Assembly: GCF_007751715.1 (NCBI RefSeq)
Contig: NZ_CP036292.1
Coordinates: forward strand, 1,612,001 to 1,676,000
Source: Rosistilla oblonga
GTDB lineage: Bacteria; Planctomycetota; Planctomycetia; Pirellulales; Pirellulaceae
Direction of reading: 5' to 3'
Length of the DNA: 64,000 nt
The notes below the pieces were generated by a model, which saw only the letters and a program-made list of their open reading frames with translations, searched no databases and was not told the DNA's origin. This document shows, one piece after another, positions 36,134 to 44,501 of this stretch. The stretch's first letter is position 1, and each line of letters begins with the position of its first letter. The position numbers and the translations under genes are program-made.

Positions 36134-36877
36134 ATGAAATCGGTATCCGTTGCCCTTCTGCCGTCGTTGATCCAACGCGAATCGCTAACCGATTGCACTG
36201 CGGTGGTGATCGACGTGCTGCGAGCCACTTCGGTGATCGCGACCGCTTTGGGCAATGGAGCGGCGGGTGTGATCGCTTGCGAATCGATCGACCAGGCTCA
36301 GCGACAGGCCGCGGATTTGCCCGGGGCTTATAAGTTGTGCGGCGAGCGCGGCGGGTTGCCGATCGACGGCTTCGATCTGGGGAATTCCCCGGCCGAATAT
36401 CCTCGTGAGGTGATCGCCGACAAAACGGTCGTGATGACGACGACCAACGGGACGCGAGCCCTTGCGGCGGTCGATACGGCGGCCGATGTGTTGACCGCCT
36501 CGTTTTTGAATCTGTCGGCGGCGAGCGATTATTGCGCGCAATCGGCTGATGTGTTGTTGGTTTGCGCGGGGACCGATGGCCAGATCAGTGGCGAGGATGT
36601 GTTGTTGGCCGGTGCGATCGCCAAGCGGTTGATCGGCGGGCACGGCTTCGAAACGACCGACGATTCGGCGTTGTTGGCGATCGCGGCGTGGGAGGCTGCC
36701 GAACCGGTAGCCGCCGATCCTGCGCGGCTCGCGGAATTCCTGGCGTTATCCAAAGGGGGACGCAATCTGCAGCGGATCGGATTCGCCGACGATCTGCAGC
36801 GCGTCGCTCGGATCGACTCGGTGTCGCTGGTTCCTCGCCGCGAGTCCCGCAATCCGCTGTGGCTGCGCTGCCAATAG
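36134..36877 (+). CDS. comB: 2-phosphosulfolactate phosphatase family protein (ComB-like)
   Basis: This 247-residue protein matches the ComB family, Mg-dependent phosphatases that make sulfolactate in coenzyme M synthesis. Family segments are VVIDVLRATSVIATAL, GERGGLPIDGFDLGNSPAEY, TTTNGTRAL, VCAGTDGQISGEDVLLAG and a closing LSLVPRRESRNPLW-like VSLVPRRESRNP. It is divergent from the LRR-recQ unit across 211 bp, where a 7-bp palindromic hairpin (36080-36094) sits. No comA or comC is nearby, so an alternative phosphatase role is possible in bacteria. Confidence 0.9.
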   Translation: MKSVSVALLPSLIQRESLTDCTAVVIDVLRATSVIATALGNGAAGVIACESIDQAQRQAADLPGAYKLCGERGGLPIDGFDLGNSPAEYPREVIADKTVVMTTTNGTRALAAVDTAADVLTASFLNLSAASDYCAQSADVLLVCAGTDGQISGEDVLLAGAIAKRLIGGHGFETTDDSALLAIAAWEAAEPVAADPARLAEFLALSKGGRNLQRIGFADDLQRVARIDSVSLVPRRESRNPLWLRCQ

Positions 36878-37107
36878 CGACATCTTCGCGTGGAACCTCG
36901 CGATCAGGTCGCTGGAAAAATCGTTACACCGCGAACAGTTTTCTGTTGGAACTCGCTGGATTAGGTGTAGTTTTGCTTGGCGTAAGCTAAGTTTGGACAG
37001 TGTGAGGTCCAGGGCGGCGGTTTGCCGACAGGATCGATCGCACAGGCGTTTGCTGTTGCCTGGTGTTCGCTGCCGGCAAGGTCCAACACTTGTTTCCGAA
37101 GTCTCCG

Positions 37108-39300
37108 ATGAATCCTTCGCTGAATCGTCATACCGATATCGATAACCGTCACGGCGTGACGCTGCGGCAGTCGCCATCTGCTGGAAGGGTTTTGGTCGTG
37201 CGGGAAGGCATGGACTGCAGCCAGCGGATTATCGATGCGCTGCGCCGCCATGAAATCTCGACCTTGGATGTCGCGGATGTGGCGGGAGCGGTTTCGATTT
37301 GTGAAGCCGAACCGATCGCGATCGCCTTCGTCGCGGCTGCGCTCTCCAGCGGCGAAGAGGCTTCGGTGTACTGTCGCTTGCGTCGGATTCGGCATGAATC
37401 GGAGCTAGCGATTGTGGCCGTCGGCGACTGTGACGACCAGCATCTGTTTACCGCGTTGGATCAGGGAGCGAGCGAATATTTGCAGCTGCCAACCACGGAC
37501 GAGTTGATCGTCGCCCGGGCGCGAACACTGCTGCGTTTGCGGCATGTTCAGCACGCGTTCCAGGAGGCCGAGGAACGCTATTTCCTGACAGCTCAGGGAG
37601 TCAACGACGGCTTGTGGGATTGGCGTTTGGATTGCGATGAAGCTTATTATTCGCCGCGGTGGAGCGAGATCCTGGGGCTCGATGCGTCGCAGCTGCTAAA
37701 CCTTCCCGCCGATCTCCGCGACCGCATTCACAGCGAGGATCGTGCCAGCTTTGAAACGCATCTCCAATCGCATTTGCAAGGTAAGACGCCGCACTTCGAG
37801 ATCGAGGTCCGGTTGCGTCATCAGGACGGCAATTTTCTGTGGATGTTTTGCCGTGGCAAAGCCGTCCCCGCGACCGATGGAATCGCCGCGCGGATCTCTG
37901 GCTCGATGACCGATATCACCGTCGGTAAGGTTGCCGATCCGGTGACGGGGTTGCCCAATCGGGTTCTGTTCAAGCGTCGCATCCAACGTTCGCTGCAGGC
38001 TTATCGCGAGCAGCAAGGGCCGCCGTTTGCCGTGATGTACGTCGATCTGGACAATTTCAAAATGGTCAACGACACGCTGGGGCATGACGCCGGTGACCGT
38101 TTGCTGATCTCGGTCGCGCGGCGGTTGGAGGGATCGGTGCGGACCAGCGAATCGGTGGTGGCACGGCTGGGAGGCGATGAGTTTGCGTTGCTGGTCGAGA
38201 ACATTCAATCGGTCGAAGAGGCGCAAGATGTCGCCGATCGGATCCTGCGGAACTTCCAGTCTCCGTTTCCGTTGGGCGAGGCGCGGGAGGTTTTTGCTTC
38301 GCTCAGTTTGGGGATCAGCATCGCGAGCGAGCGATGCGAAACGAGCGACAAGATCTTATATGAAGCCGATGCGGCGATGTACGAAGCCAAATCGCAAGGC
38401 AAGTCGTGTGCGCGGTTGTTTGCTCCCTACATGCGCGAAAATGCTTCCTCCCGTTTGCAGTTGGAACGCGATCTTCGCCAAGCACTCGAGTGCAACGAGT
38501 TCGAATTGAATTTCCAGCCGTTGGTCCGGCTGCCGACTCGCGATTTGGTTGGGTTCGAAGCCTTGATCCGCTGGCGGCATCCGCAGATGGGAATGGTTTT
38601 GCCAGCGAACTTTATCGCGTTGGCCGAGGAGACGGGGCTGATCGTTCCAATCAGTCTGTGGGTGCTGCGGCAGGCCTGTCGACAACAGGTGCAGTGGAAA
38701 CGGCAGTTCCCGGATCTGCGGTGTTTGAAGATCTCGATCAACGTCTCGCGGCGTCAGGTCATGCATTCGGATCTCACCGCCGATTTGGCGGAGGTGATCG
38801 CCGAGACAGGGATCGCGCCGCGGGAGCTGAAGCTGGAGATCAGCGAGAGCACGATCATGGAGGATGCCGAGCACGGGATCGGTTTGCTGAACGATCTGCG
38901 GCGGTTGGGCATCGAGGTCGCGATCGATGACTTTGGGACCGGGTTCTCGTCGCTATCCTGCTTGCATCGCTTGCCCCTGGATTCGCTGAAGATCGACCAA
39001 TCGTTTGTCGGTACGATGGCGAGTTCGCGGGAGAGTCGGATGATCGTTGGCACGATCATCGCGCTCGCCGAGCAACTGGGACTGGATGTGGTCGCCGAGG
39101 GGATCGAGACCGAACTGCAGCAGAACCTGCTGTCGGAGATGGGCTGCGTCTTGGGACAGGGCTTTCTCTATTCGCCGCCGGTAGCGATCGGTGATGCCGA
39201 TGCGATGTTACGCAAACAATTTGCCGCTGGAAATTCGCTGCCGTTGCCGGCGAAGGGATTTGCGGCGACGCAAACCGTTCGCTCGACATCGCTTTCCTGA
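37108..39300 (+). CDS. REC/PAS/GGDEF/EAL cyclic-di-GMP signalling protein
   Basis: This 730-residue cytosolic protein has a degenerate receiver-like domain (about 20-140), a PAS fold (about 155-285), a GGDEF domain and a C-terminal EAL domain. GGDEF is intact as ARLGGDEFALL, and EAL reads GFEALIRWRHP with IDDFGTGFSSL, so both synthesis and breakdown of c-di-GMP are possible. The RxxD inhibitory site before GGDEF is not conserved (VRTSES). The receiver lacks an obvious phosphorylatable Asp. The ATG at 37108 is preferred to the GTG at 37063. It stands alone on the plus strand, facing the ABC-ATPase gene. Confidence 0.92.
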   Translation: MNPSLNRHTDIDNRHGVTLRQSPSAGRVLVVREGMDCSQRIIDALRRHEISTLDVADVAGAVSICEAEPIAIAFVAAALSSGEEASVYCRLRRIRHESELAIVAVGDCDDQHLFTALDQGASEYLQLPTTDELIVARARTLLRLRHVQHAFQEAEERYFLTAQGVNDGLWDWRLDCDEAYYSPRWSEILGLDASQLLNLPADLRDRIHSEDRASFETHLQSHLQGKTPHFEIEVRLRHQDGNFLWMFCRGKAVPATDGIAARISGSMTDITVGKVADPVTGLPNRVLFKRRIQRSLQAYREQQGPPFAVMYVDLDNFKMVNDTLGHDAGDRLLISVARRLEGSVRTSESVVARLGGDEFALLVENIQSVEEAQDVADRILRNFQSPFPLGEAREVFASLSLGISIASERCETSDKILYEADAAMYEAKSQGKSCARLFAPYMRENASSRLQLERDLRQALECNEFELNFQPLVRLPTRDLVGFEALIRWRHPQMGMVLPANFIALAEETGLIVPISLWVLRQACRQQVQWKRQFPDLRCLKISINVSRRQVMHSDLTADLAEVIAETGIAPRELKLEISESTIMEDAEHGIGLLNDLRRLGIEVAIDDFGTGFSSLSCLHRLPLDSLKIDQSFVGTMASSRESRMIVGTIIALAEQLGLDVVAEGIETELQQNLLSEMGCVLGQGFLYSPPVAIGDADAMLRKQFAAGNSLPLPAKGFAATQTVRSTSLS

Positions 39301-39341
39301 TTTGTCCCGCTGCGAAAATCGTTGCTTCGCGGCGGTGTCGG

Positions 39342-40280
39342 CTACATCCGGACCGCGGTCCCTTTGGTCAATGCCATGAAGGCCGATTCGAGGTTCAGTT
39401 CCTCTTCGCGGAACTGGCGGACGCGGATTCCCGATTGGATCAATAACGCCGGCAGGTCGCTGTAGTCTTCGACGTCGCGGTTCAGGATCACGCGGATCTC
39501 GGAGTCGCCGACTTCCACGCCGCGAACCTTCGGATGTCCTTCCAGCAGATCGGACATCTTCGAGAGGTCGACGATCTCAGCCGGTTGGACGACCAGCACG
39601 TTGTATTCACGCACCTGTCGCATCACGTCGTTGACCGTCGCGTTGACTTCCAGAACGCCCCGGTCGATGATCCCGACTTTGTTGCAGATGTCAGCCAATT
39701 CCGGCAGGATGTGGCTGCTGACGATGATCGTCTTGCCCATCTGGCCAAGCTTGCGCAACAGGTTCCGCATCTCGATCCGAGCCCGCGGGTCGAGCCCCGA
39801 CAGCGGTTCGTCTAACAACAGGACTTGCGGGTCGTGCAGCAGCGTGCGAGCCAGCCCCAGTCGCTGCGTCTGTCCGCGGCTGAGCGTGTTCGCATAAGCG
39901 TCGCGTTTGAAATCGAGGTCGACGATCTCCAGCATTTCGTCGCAGCGTTTGCGTCGGGCGGGACCGTTGATGCGATACGCCGCGGCGAAGAACTCCAGAT
40001 ATTCGATCACCGTCATGTCGTCGTACACGCCGAAGAAGTCGGGCATGTAACCGACAAGCCGACGGATCTCTTTGGGGTTCAATTGGACCGCGTGTCCGCA
40101 GACATACGCCTCGCCCCAACTGGGCTCCAACAACGTTGCAATGATCCGCATCGTCGTCGTCTTGCCGGCACCGTTGGGGCCGATGAAGCCGAACAGGTCT
40201 CCCTCGCCGAGGTCGAGGTTGATGTCCTTGATGGCAAACATGTCGCCATACTTTTTTGACAATCCAGAAGTTCTGATCAC
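39342..40280 (-). CDS. ABC transporter ATP-binding protein
   Basis: This 312-residue protein is an ABC ATPase with Walker A GPNGAGKTTTMRI, signature TLSRGQTQRLGLARTLLHDP, Walker B VLLLDEPLSGLDPRARIEM and a C-terminal regulatory segment. The GTG at 40280 (MIRTSGLSKKYGD) is chosen over the TTG at 40307, as the family begins here. It is last in a minus-strand unit: mazG-like, 710-residue membrane protein, then this gene after 84 bp. No permease gene is present nearby, so the membrane partner is either the 710-residue protein or elsewhere. Confidence 0.9.
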   Translation of the reverse strand: MIRTSGLSKKYGDMFAIKDINLDLGEGDLFGFIGPNGAGKTTTMRIIATLLEPSWGEAYVCGHAVQLNPKEIRRLVGYMPDFFGVYDDMTVIEYLEFFAAAYRINGPARRKRCDEMLEIVDLDFKRDAYANTLSRGQTQRLGLARTLLHDPQVLLLDEPLSGLDPRARIEMRNLLRKLGQMGKTIIVSSHILPELADICNKVGIIDRGVLEVNATVNDVMRQVREYNVLVVQPAEIVDLSKMSDLLEGHPKVRGVEVGDSEIRVILNRDVEDYSDLPALLIQSGIRVRQFREEELNLESAFMALTKGTAVRM

Positions 40281-40364
40281 GGTGAAGGCCCTGCGGTGCT
40301 GGTTCAACGGCCCGGTGAGCGAAACGCTGCGGCGGACGATTGGAGCGATTGGTTGTGTTCGGTA

Positions 40365-42497
40365 TTAGCGGCCGGTTTCGACGGGCAACAAAATTCGTGC
40401 GAACGATCGCACGGTGCCCGCCTCTGCCGCATGTTGGTCCTCGTCCAGTTGAACGACCGGCGTGTCGACGCGTCCCAACAGGATCGCGTTGTCGGTCGCA
40501 AGCACATGGCTGAGGTCCAAATGGTTGACGATACGATTGCTCAATTCAGTGTATTTGGGACCGCCGGCGGTATCGTAGAACATCGCGATCTCCAGCAGCC
40601 GGTCCAGGTCGCCTTGCATCTCGGGGTTCCAAGGTTCGGTCGCCGTGGAGGCTTTGTCGACGCTCCGCCGCGTCAAACGCCACTTCAGGTTTTTTGAGGT
40701 CAGCGAGCTGACTTCGGGGATCCGTTTTCCAGCGGTAAAACGCGTTGGCAACAGATAGGCCCAGCCGCGATAGACCAGCAGACCGTCCATGAGGTCGACC
40801 GAAAGCGGGTTGGAGATGCTGCCACTTAACAGATCGGTTCCTGGACGCTGTTTCAGCGAACTTTCGACAGCTTTCCGAGGCTCGAACTGCCACCACGCGG
40901 CGAGTCCCTTGGTGGCGGCGGTTGGCATCGGCAATCCGATGGCGGCGGTCGATAGATTTTCGCCGCTTGCTTCGGCGGCGATCGTGTAGTCGGGCATCTG
41001 GCGATCGCGTCCGATCGACGTCAGCCCGCCAAACTCTTGTCCGTTGACTCCCCACCAACCGGTAATCGGTTGTGGTGAATCGGGATCGGAAAACTCGGCG
41101 TCGATCGTGTAGCGAAGGTCGTTGCGGCCGGCGCTACCACTCAATAACTGAGTCCAGGCGAAGCCACGCCCCACTTTTTCGCTGGGGTCGATGTCGACGA
41201 CCGAGAACTGATTCACAACCGGCTGCGTCGGCGTAGCGATCGTCGTTCCGTAGAAGGCGAGTCCGGCAAAGCCCAAAACCGCCAGCGGGAACGTGATCCA
41301 GCCCAGCAGCGGACGCCCTAACCAGCGATTGACGATCCAGTAGTCCAGCGGGCCGATCAGCCCCAGGTAGAGCACAAAAAATCCAGCCAGCCATTTGAAC
41401 GGCAGCACCCAGTGCGAATCGAATTGATCGATCGTGCGGCGGATCTGGCCGACCAAATCGGTGTAGCCGGCGGCGCTGGTGTGACGTTGTGACGTGTTGT
41501 TGCGAGTGCCGAGTGCGTTGGGCAGGAATCGCTCCAGCAGATTCTGGCGGTCGGACCACGACGCAAACGGCTCTTGGTCCAAATCCGCGGCCAGGATCAA
41601 AACGCGACCGAAGCCGACGAGATACTCTTTGGCAATCGGAACGGTTTGGCGATCGAGCGTTCTGCCGGTCAAAAGCGTGCGGCCGCCGGAGCTGGGAAGA
41701 CGGAGTGCTTCGTACGCTTTTAAAGGCGTTTGAGTCGTGGTGAACGATTCGATCGCGCGAGGGTCGATCTCGACAACCTCTTCATCGATCTGCAGTCCAA
41801 GCGAATCGCGAATCCACGATCCGGCAGCGACCGCCGCTTGCGACTGGCCCCCCAGAGTCAGCACCATCCGCCCGCCGCGGCGCACCCAATCGGCGAGGGC
41901 TTGTTTTTGCGAGTCGGCCAACGCGTTGACGATCGCTCCCTGTGATCCTGGGAAGACGATTAGGTCGACGCCGTCGTAGGCGATCCAATGATGAGGCAGT
42001 TCTTGACCGTCGGGCAAAACCGAGACGATCGGGAAATTGCGGCGGCCCTGTTGCTCGCTGGCTCCTTCGATTCCGATCGCATCACCGATCGCCAAGATCC
42101 ATTCTTTTTCGAAGGGGATCGCTGCGGGGGCGTCGATGTTCGCCGATGCCGCCGTCTCGCCCGATTCATCGGTGATCGAAACCTTCAGCTGCTGGTCGTC
42201 GCGACCGACTTGGAAGTAGCAACGCAGTTCGCCATCGCTTGTAAATGCCTGCGTGTAGTCGACCCCGACGCCGTCGCCATCGGCGCTGGCGACGATCACG
42301 TTGCCCGGCGCAGCGCCCTGCCCCGCTTCGATGCGGCATTCGGCCCACATCCCAGCTCGGCCGCGACCATCGATTCCCGCCTTCGCGGAAAGGTCAGCGG
42401 CATCGGTTGCCTGCGGGGCGGCGATCAGAAAGGCCAACGCGGCCGATGATGCCCATGCGAGCCAAACATTCGATTTGCGTGTTGTCCTGGCGATCAC
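40365..42497 (-). CDS. Membrane protein with GATase-like extracytoplasmic domain
   Basis: This 710-residue protein begins at GTG 42497, whose GTGA overlaps the mazG stop (42494-42496); the frame extends to 42710 but that part overlaps mazG and is basic noise. A signal peptide or anchor is followed by an outside domain with a class-I glutamine-amidotransferase-like fold (IAYDGVDLIVFPGSQGAIVNAL... WVRRGGRMVLTLGG), then two or three transmembrane helices (about 420-480) and a C-terminal outer domain. This plan resembles GldG/DUF4350-type subunits found beside ABC transporters. It is coupled to mazG upstream and followed by the ABC ATPase. Confidence 0.75.
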   Translation of the reverse strand: MIARTTRKSNVWLAWASSAALAFLIAAPQATDAADLSAKAGIDGRGRAGMWAECRIEAGQGAAPGNVIVASADGDGVGVDYTQAFTSDGELRCYFQVGRDDQQLKVSITDESGETAASANIDAPAAIPFEKEWILAIGDAIGIEGASEQQGRRNFPIVSVLPDGQELPHHWIAYDGVDLIVFPGSQGAIVNALADSQKQALADWVRRGGRMVLTLGGQSQAAVAAGSWIRDSLGLQIDEEVVEIDPRAIESFTTTQTPLKAYEALRLPSSGGRTLLTGRTLDRQTVPIAKEYLVGFGRVLILAADLDQEPFASWSDRQNLLERFLPNALGTRNNTSQRHTSAAGYTDLVGQIRRTIDQFDSHWVLPFKWLAGFFVLYLGLIGPLDYWIVNRWLGRPLLGWITFPLAVLGFAGLAFYGTTIATPTQPVVNQFSVVDIDPSEKVGRGFAWTQLLSGSAGRNDLRYTIDAEFSDPDSPQPITGWWGVNGQEFGGLTSIGRDRQMPDYTIAAEASGENLSTAAIGLPMPTAATKGLAAWWQFEPRKAVESSLKQRPGTDLLSGSISNPLSVDLMDGLLVYRGWAYLLPTRFTAGKRIPEVSSLTSKNLKWRLTRRSVDKASTATEPWNPEMQGDLDRLLEIAMFYDTAGGPKYTELSNRIVNHLDLSHVLATDNAILLGRVDTPVVQLDEDQHAAEAGTVRSFARILLPVETGR

Positions 42498-42814
42498 GGT
42501 TTCTCTTCGTTCGGGCAGATGCAAACCAGGCGGCTGCAGCCTGGACAGCCGCTGCCATATTTTTCGCTGATCGCTTTGGATAGATCGATGTCGGCGACGT
42601 TGGCGATCGTCGCCAACCACGCCAGCACGTCGGCGAACTCCGCCGCCAGGTTCTCGCGATCGTCGCCTCGCAACGCCGCCGCCAGTTCGCCAATCTCTTC
42701 CATCAACCACATGAAGGTGCCGTCGACCCCGCGGACGACATCCTTCTCGTAATACATCGCCTTGATCTTCTGCTGAAAATCGGTGAGCGATATCTCGGGT
42801 TTTGGTTCATTCAT
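42494..42814 (-). CDS. MazG-like nucleotide pyrophosphohydrolase
   Basis: This 106-residue protein is a small all-alpha NTP pyrophosphatase of the MazG family. Its metal site is ExxE (Glu40, Glu43 in EEIGELAAAL) with ExxD (Glu59, Asp62 in EFADVL). The C-terminal tail carries CPGC and CIC (Cys90, 93, 98, 100), a probable zinc knuckle. Such enzymes hydrolyse non-canonical NTPs. The ATG at 42814 is preferred to the TTG immediately before it. Its TGA overlaps the GTG start of the next gene. Its upstream leader holds repeated pairing elements (42887-42994). Confidence 0.85.
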   Translation of the reverse strand: MNEPKPEISLTDFQQKIKAMYYEKDVVRGVDGTFMWLMEEIGELAAALRGDDRENLAAEFADVLAWLATIANVADIDLSKAISEKYGSGCPGCSRLVCICPNEEKP

Positions 42815-42886
42815 CAAGTCGATTCCAATAGATACAGAGGGGCTAAAATTGTAACCGCCCTGCGATCGAAGGATAGGCTGTCTTCA

Positions 42887-42994
42887 TTTACGCAGCTGAC
42901 GCCGGAAAAGGTTCAATTGCGGCGGATGAGCGGAGTCTCTGTTTGGCTGCGTAATCTCATCGTTTACGCAGCTGGCGAGGAAAAAGGTTCAGTT
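42887..42994. repeat. Direct repeat and competing hairpin elements before mazG
   Basis: Two 32-bp copies (42887-42918 and 42963-42994) match at 27 of 32 positions. Between them, the 9-mer GCTGCGTAA at 42946-42954 is complementary to TTACGCAGC in both copies (42888-42896 and 42964-42972), so two mutually exclusive stems can form. The right copy reaches the NPCBM gene stop. It lies in the 179-bp gap between the NPCBM stop and the mazG start, both minus strand. Confidence 0.55.
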
Positions 42995-44232
42995 CAGTCG
43001 AGCAAAAAACGGGCGTCGGCCCAAACCGCGTGGTCCCCGCTGCTGCCATCTCCCGCGTCGCGGACCATCAGCACGATCAGCTTCGCATCGCCAAGCTGAA
43101 TATCGAGCGAAATCGGGGCGTCGCCCGGCTGCAGCGTAGGCGACGTGAACTGAGTCCGCACCGCTTTGTTTGCGTCAGCCGTCAAAACCTGGAAGACCAC
43201 GCTCCCGATAGCCGTTGACTGGTCGTCACCCGTCGCCATTCCAACCGTCCCTTGAAACCGAGTCGCATCGGGTGGGATGCGGTACGCTGCTTGAGCGTTC
43301 GCATGCATCGATAGGCCATGCCGGTAGCGGTATCCGGCGATGGTCAGCGGTTCGCCACGAAGTCCGCTATCGGTGGCCAGAGGCCATTGTAATTCGGAGA
43401 GAGAGGCTTGCTGCTTGAACGCCAGAGCAGGCTGCTGGCTGAGCCAACGCGTTGCGCCGCGGACCGGCTGGATCGTTTCCACTGCGGCGGAGAATTGATC
43501 CCAGTCGCCAGCAAACGCCAAGCTTTCGCCGCTGGCTAACTCCAGTTCGATCGCGCCGTCGGTTCGCTGGATCGATTGGATCGCCAATCGCGTGCCATCG
43601 TCCAGCCCGAACCAAAAGCCGGATTCGGCGGGCTGGATCGGGTGCAACAGCGGGCTCAATACGATGCCGCGGAGTGTCGCTGCAGCGATCGCGTCGGTCC
43701 GTTCGCCGCGTCGCAGTTTCCACGTCGCACCAAATGCCAACGGTGCGTCGGCGATCGTCGGCGGAAACTGCAGCACGCCGGCGATCTCGTCTCCGGAAAC
43801 GTTCAGCAAACGATCGTCTCCGCCATCGGCGTCAGCAAACGTCTTCAAGATCGAGGCCCGCGCGAGCGGCTGAGTTGGCAATTGCAACGCGATCGCGCGA
43901 ACGTTTGTCAACGACAGCGTCGTTCGGAAGTAACGCCCGGCGATGGCGACCTGGTCCTTTGCGATCCGTTCGATTCGGCCGACGACCCACGATCCATCGA
44001 CCATCATCAGCCCCGACGCAAAATCGGCGATCGGTTCGTGGCCGTAGCGGATCAATTGATCGGCAGCGACCACCAGCGGTTGGTTCTTGTCGTCGCGAAA
44101 GGTCAGCTGGTCGGGCGATTCGAAATCGGAAAAGCTGGCCGCAACGAGACCGCTGTTCAGCAGTAGATCTTCCGCCGGAACGATGTCCGCCAGTGAAATA
44201 GCCATGCAAAATGCAAGGACACCGCGATGCAT
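42994..44232 (-). CDS. Exported NPCBM-domain protein
   Basis: This 412-residue protein begins with a short signal peptide (MHRGVLAFCMAISLADIVPAE). The last 150 residues match the NPCBM/NEW2 carbohydrate-binding-like fold (YRYRHGLSMHANAQAAYRIPPDATRFQGTVGMATGDDQ and LIVLMVRDAGDGSSGDHAVWADARF). The central part has repeated beta-rich segments with no recognised family. It is a probable glycan-binding surface protein. It is the gene before mazG on the same strand and after the two long inverted repeats. Confidence 0.82.
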   Translation of the reverse strand: MHRGVLAFCMAISLADIVPAEDLLLNSGLVAASFSDFESPDQLTFRDDKNQPLVVAADQLIRYGHEPIADFASGLMMVDGSWVVGRIERIAKDQVAIAGRYFRTTLSLTNVRAIALQLPTQPLARASILKTFADADGGDDRLLNVSGDEIAGVLQFPPTIADAPLAFGATWKLRRGERTDAIAAATLRGIVLSPLLHPIQPAESGFWFGLDDGTRLAIQSIQRTDGAIELELASGESLAFAGDWDQFSAAVETIQPVRGATRWLSQQPALAFKQQASLSELQWPLATDSGLRGEPLTIAGYRYRHGLSMHANAQAAYRIPPDATRFQGTVGMATGDDQSTAIGSVVFQVLTADANKAVRTQFTSPTLQPGDAPISLDIQLGDAKLIVLMVRDAGDGSSGDHAVWADARFLLD

Positions 44233-44333
44233 GAGGAGCCTTTGAGGGAAGCGAGTCGAAATCAGTCATCCAGTTTAACCGCAATACCGTTCAACGAAGG
44301 AGCCTCGGACCGTCGAAAGAATTAGCGGCGGGA

Positions 44334-44404
44334 CGTAGTGGACGAGGTTACGAGTCCCAGCGATTTGGTCTGATGCAAAAGGACTCGTAATCTCGTCCAC
44401 TACG
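44334..44404. repeat. Long inverted repeat A
   Basis: Arms of 24 bp (44334-44357 and 44381-44404) pair with a single G.T mismatch around a 23-nt loop. It lies in the 269-bp gap between the squalene-cyclase-like gene (ends 44502) and the NPCBM gene (starts 44232). Length and quality exceed an ordinary terminator and suggest a palindromic repeat element. Confidence 0.7.
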
Positions 44405-44425
44405 CTTCGTTAAACGGTATTGAGT

Positions 44426-44492
44426 TTAACCGCGTGCCCAGCGGGCCGCGCGTTGGCCGTTCCTGCGTCCGAACCGCTGGGCACGCGGTTAA
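44426..44492. repeat. Long inverted repeat B
   Basis: Perfect 19-bp arms (44426-44444 and 44474-44492) surround a 29-nt loop. It begins 10 bp past the squalene-cyclase-like gene stop on the minus strand and lies 21 bp from repeat A. It could act as a 3' processing or termination structure or be a second copy type of a dispersed palindrome. Confidence 0.7.
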
Positions 44493-44501
44493 GCGAGGCA
44501 G

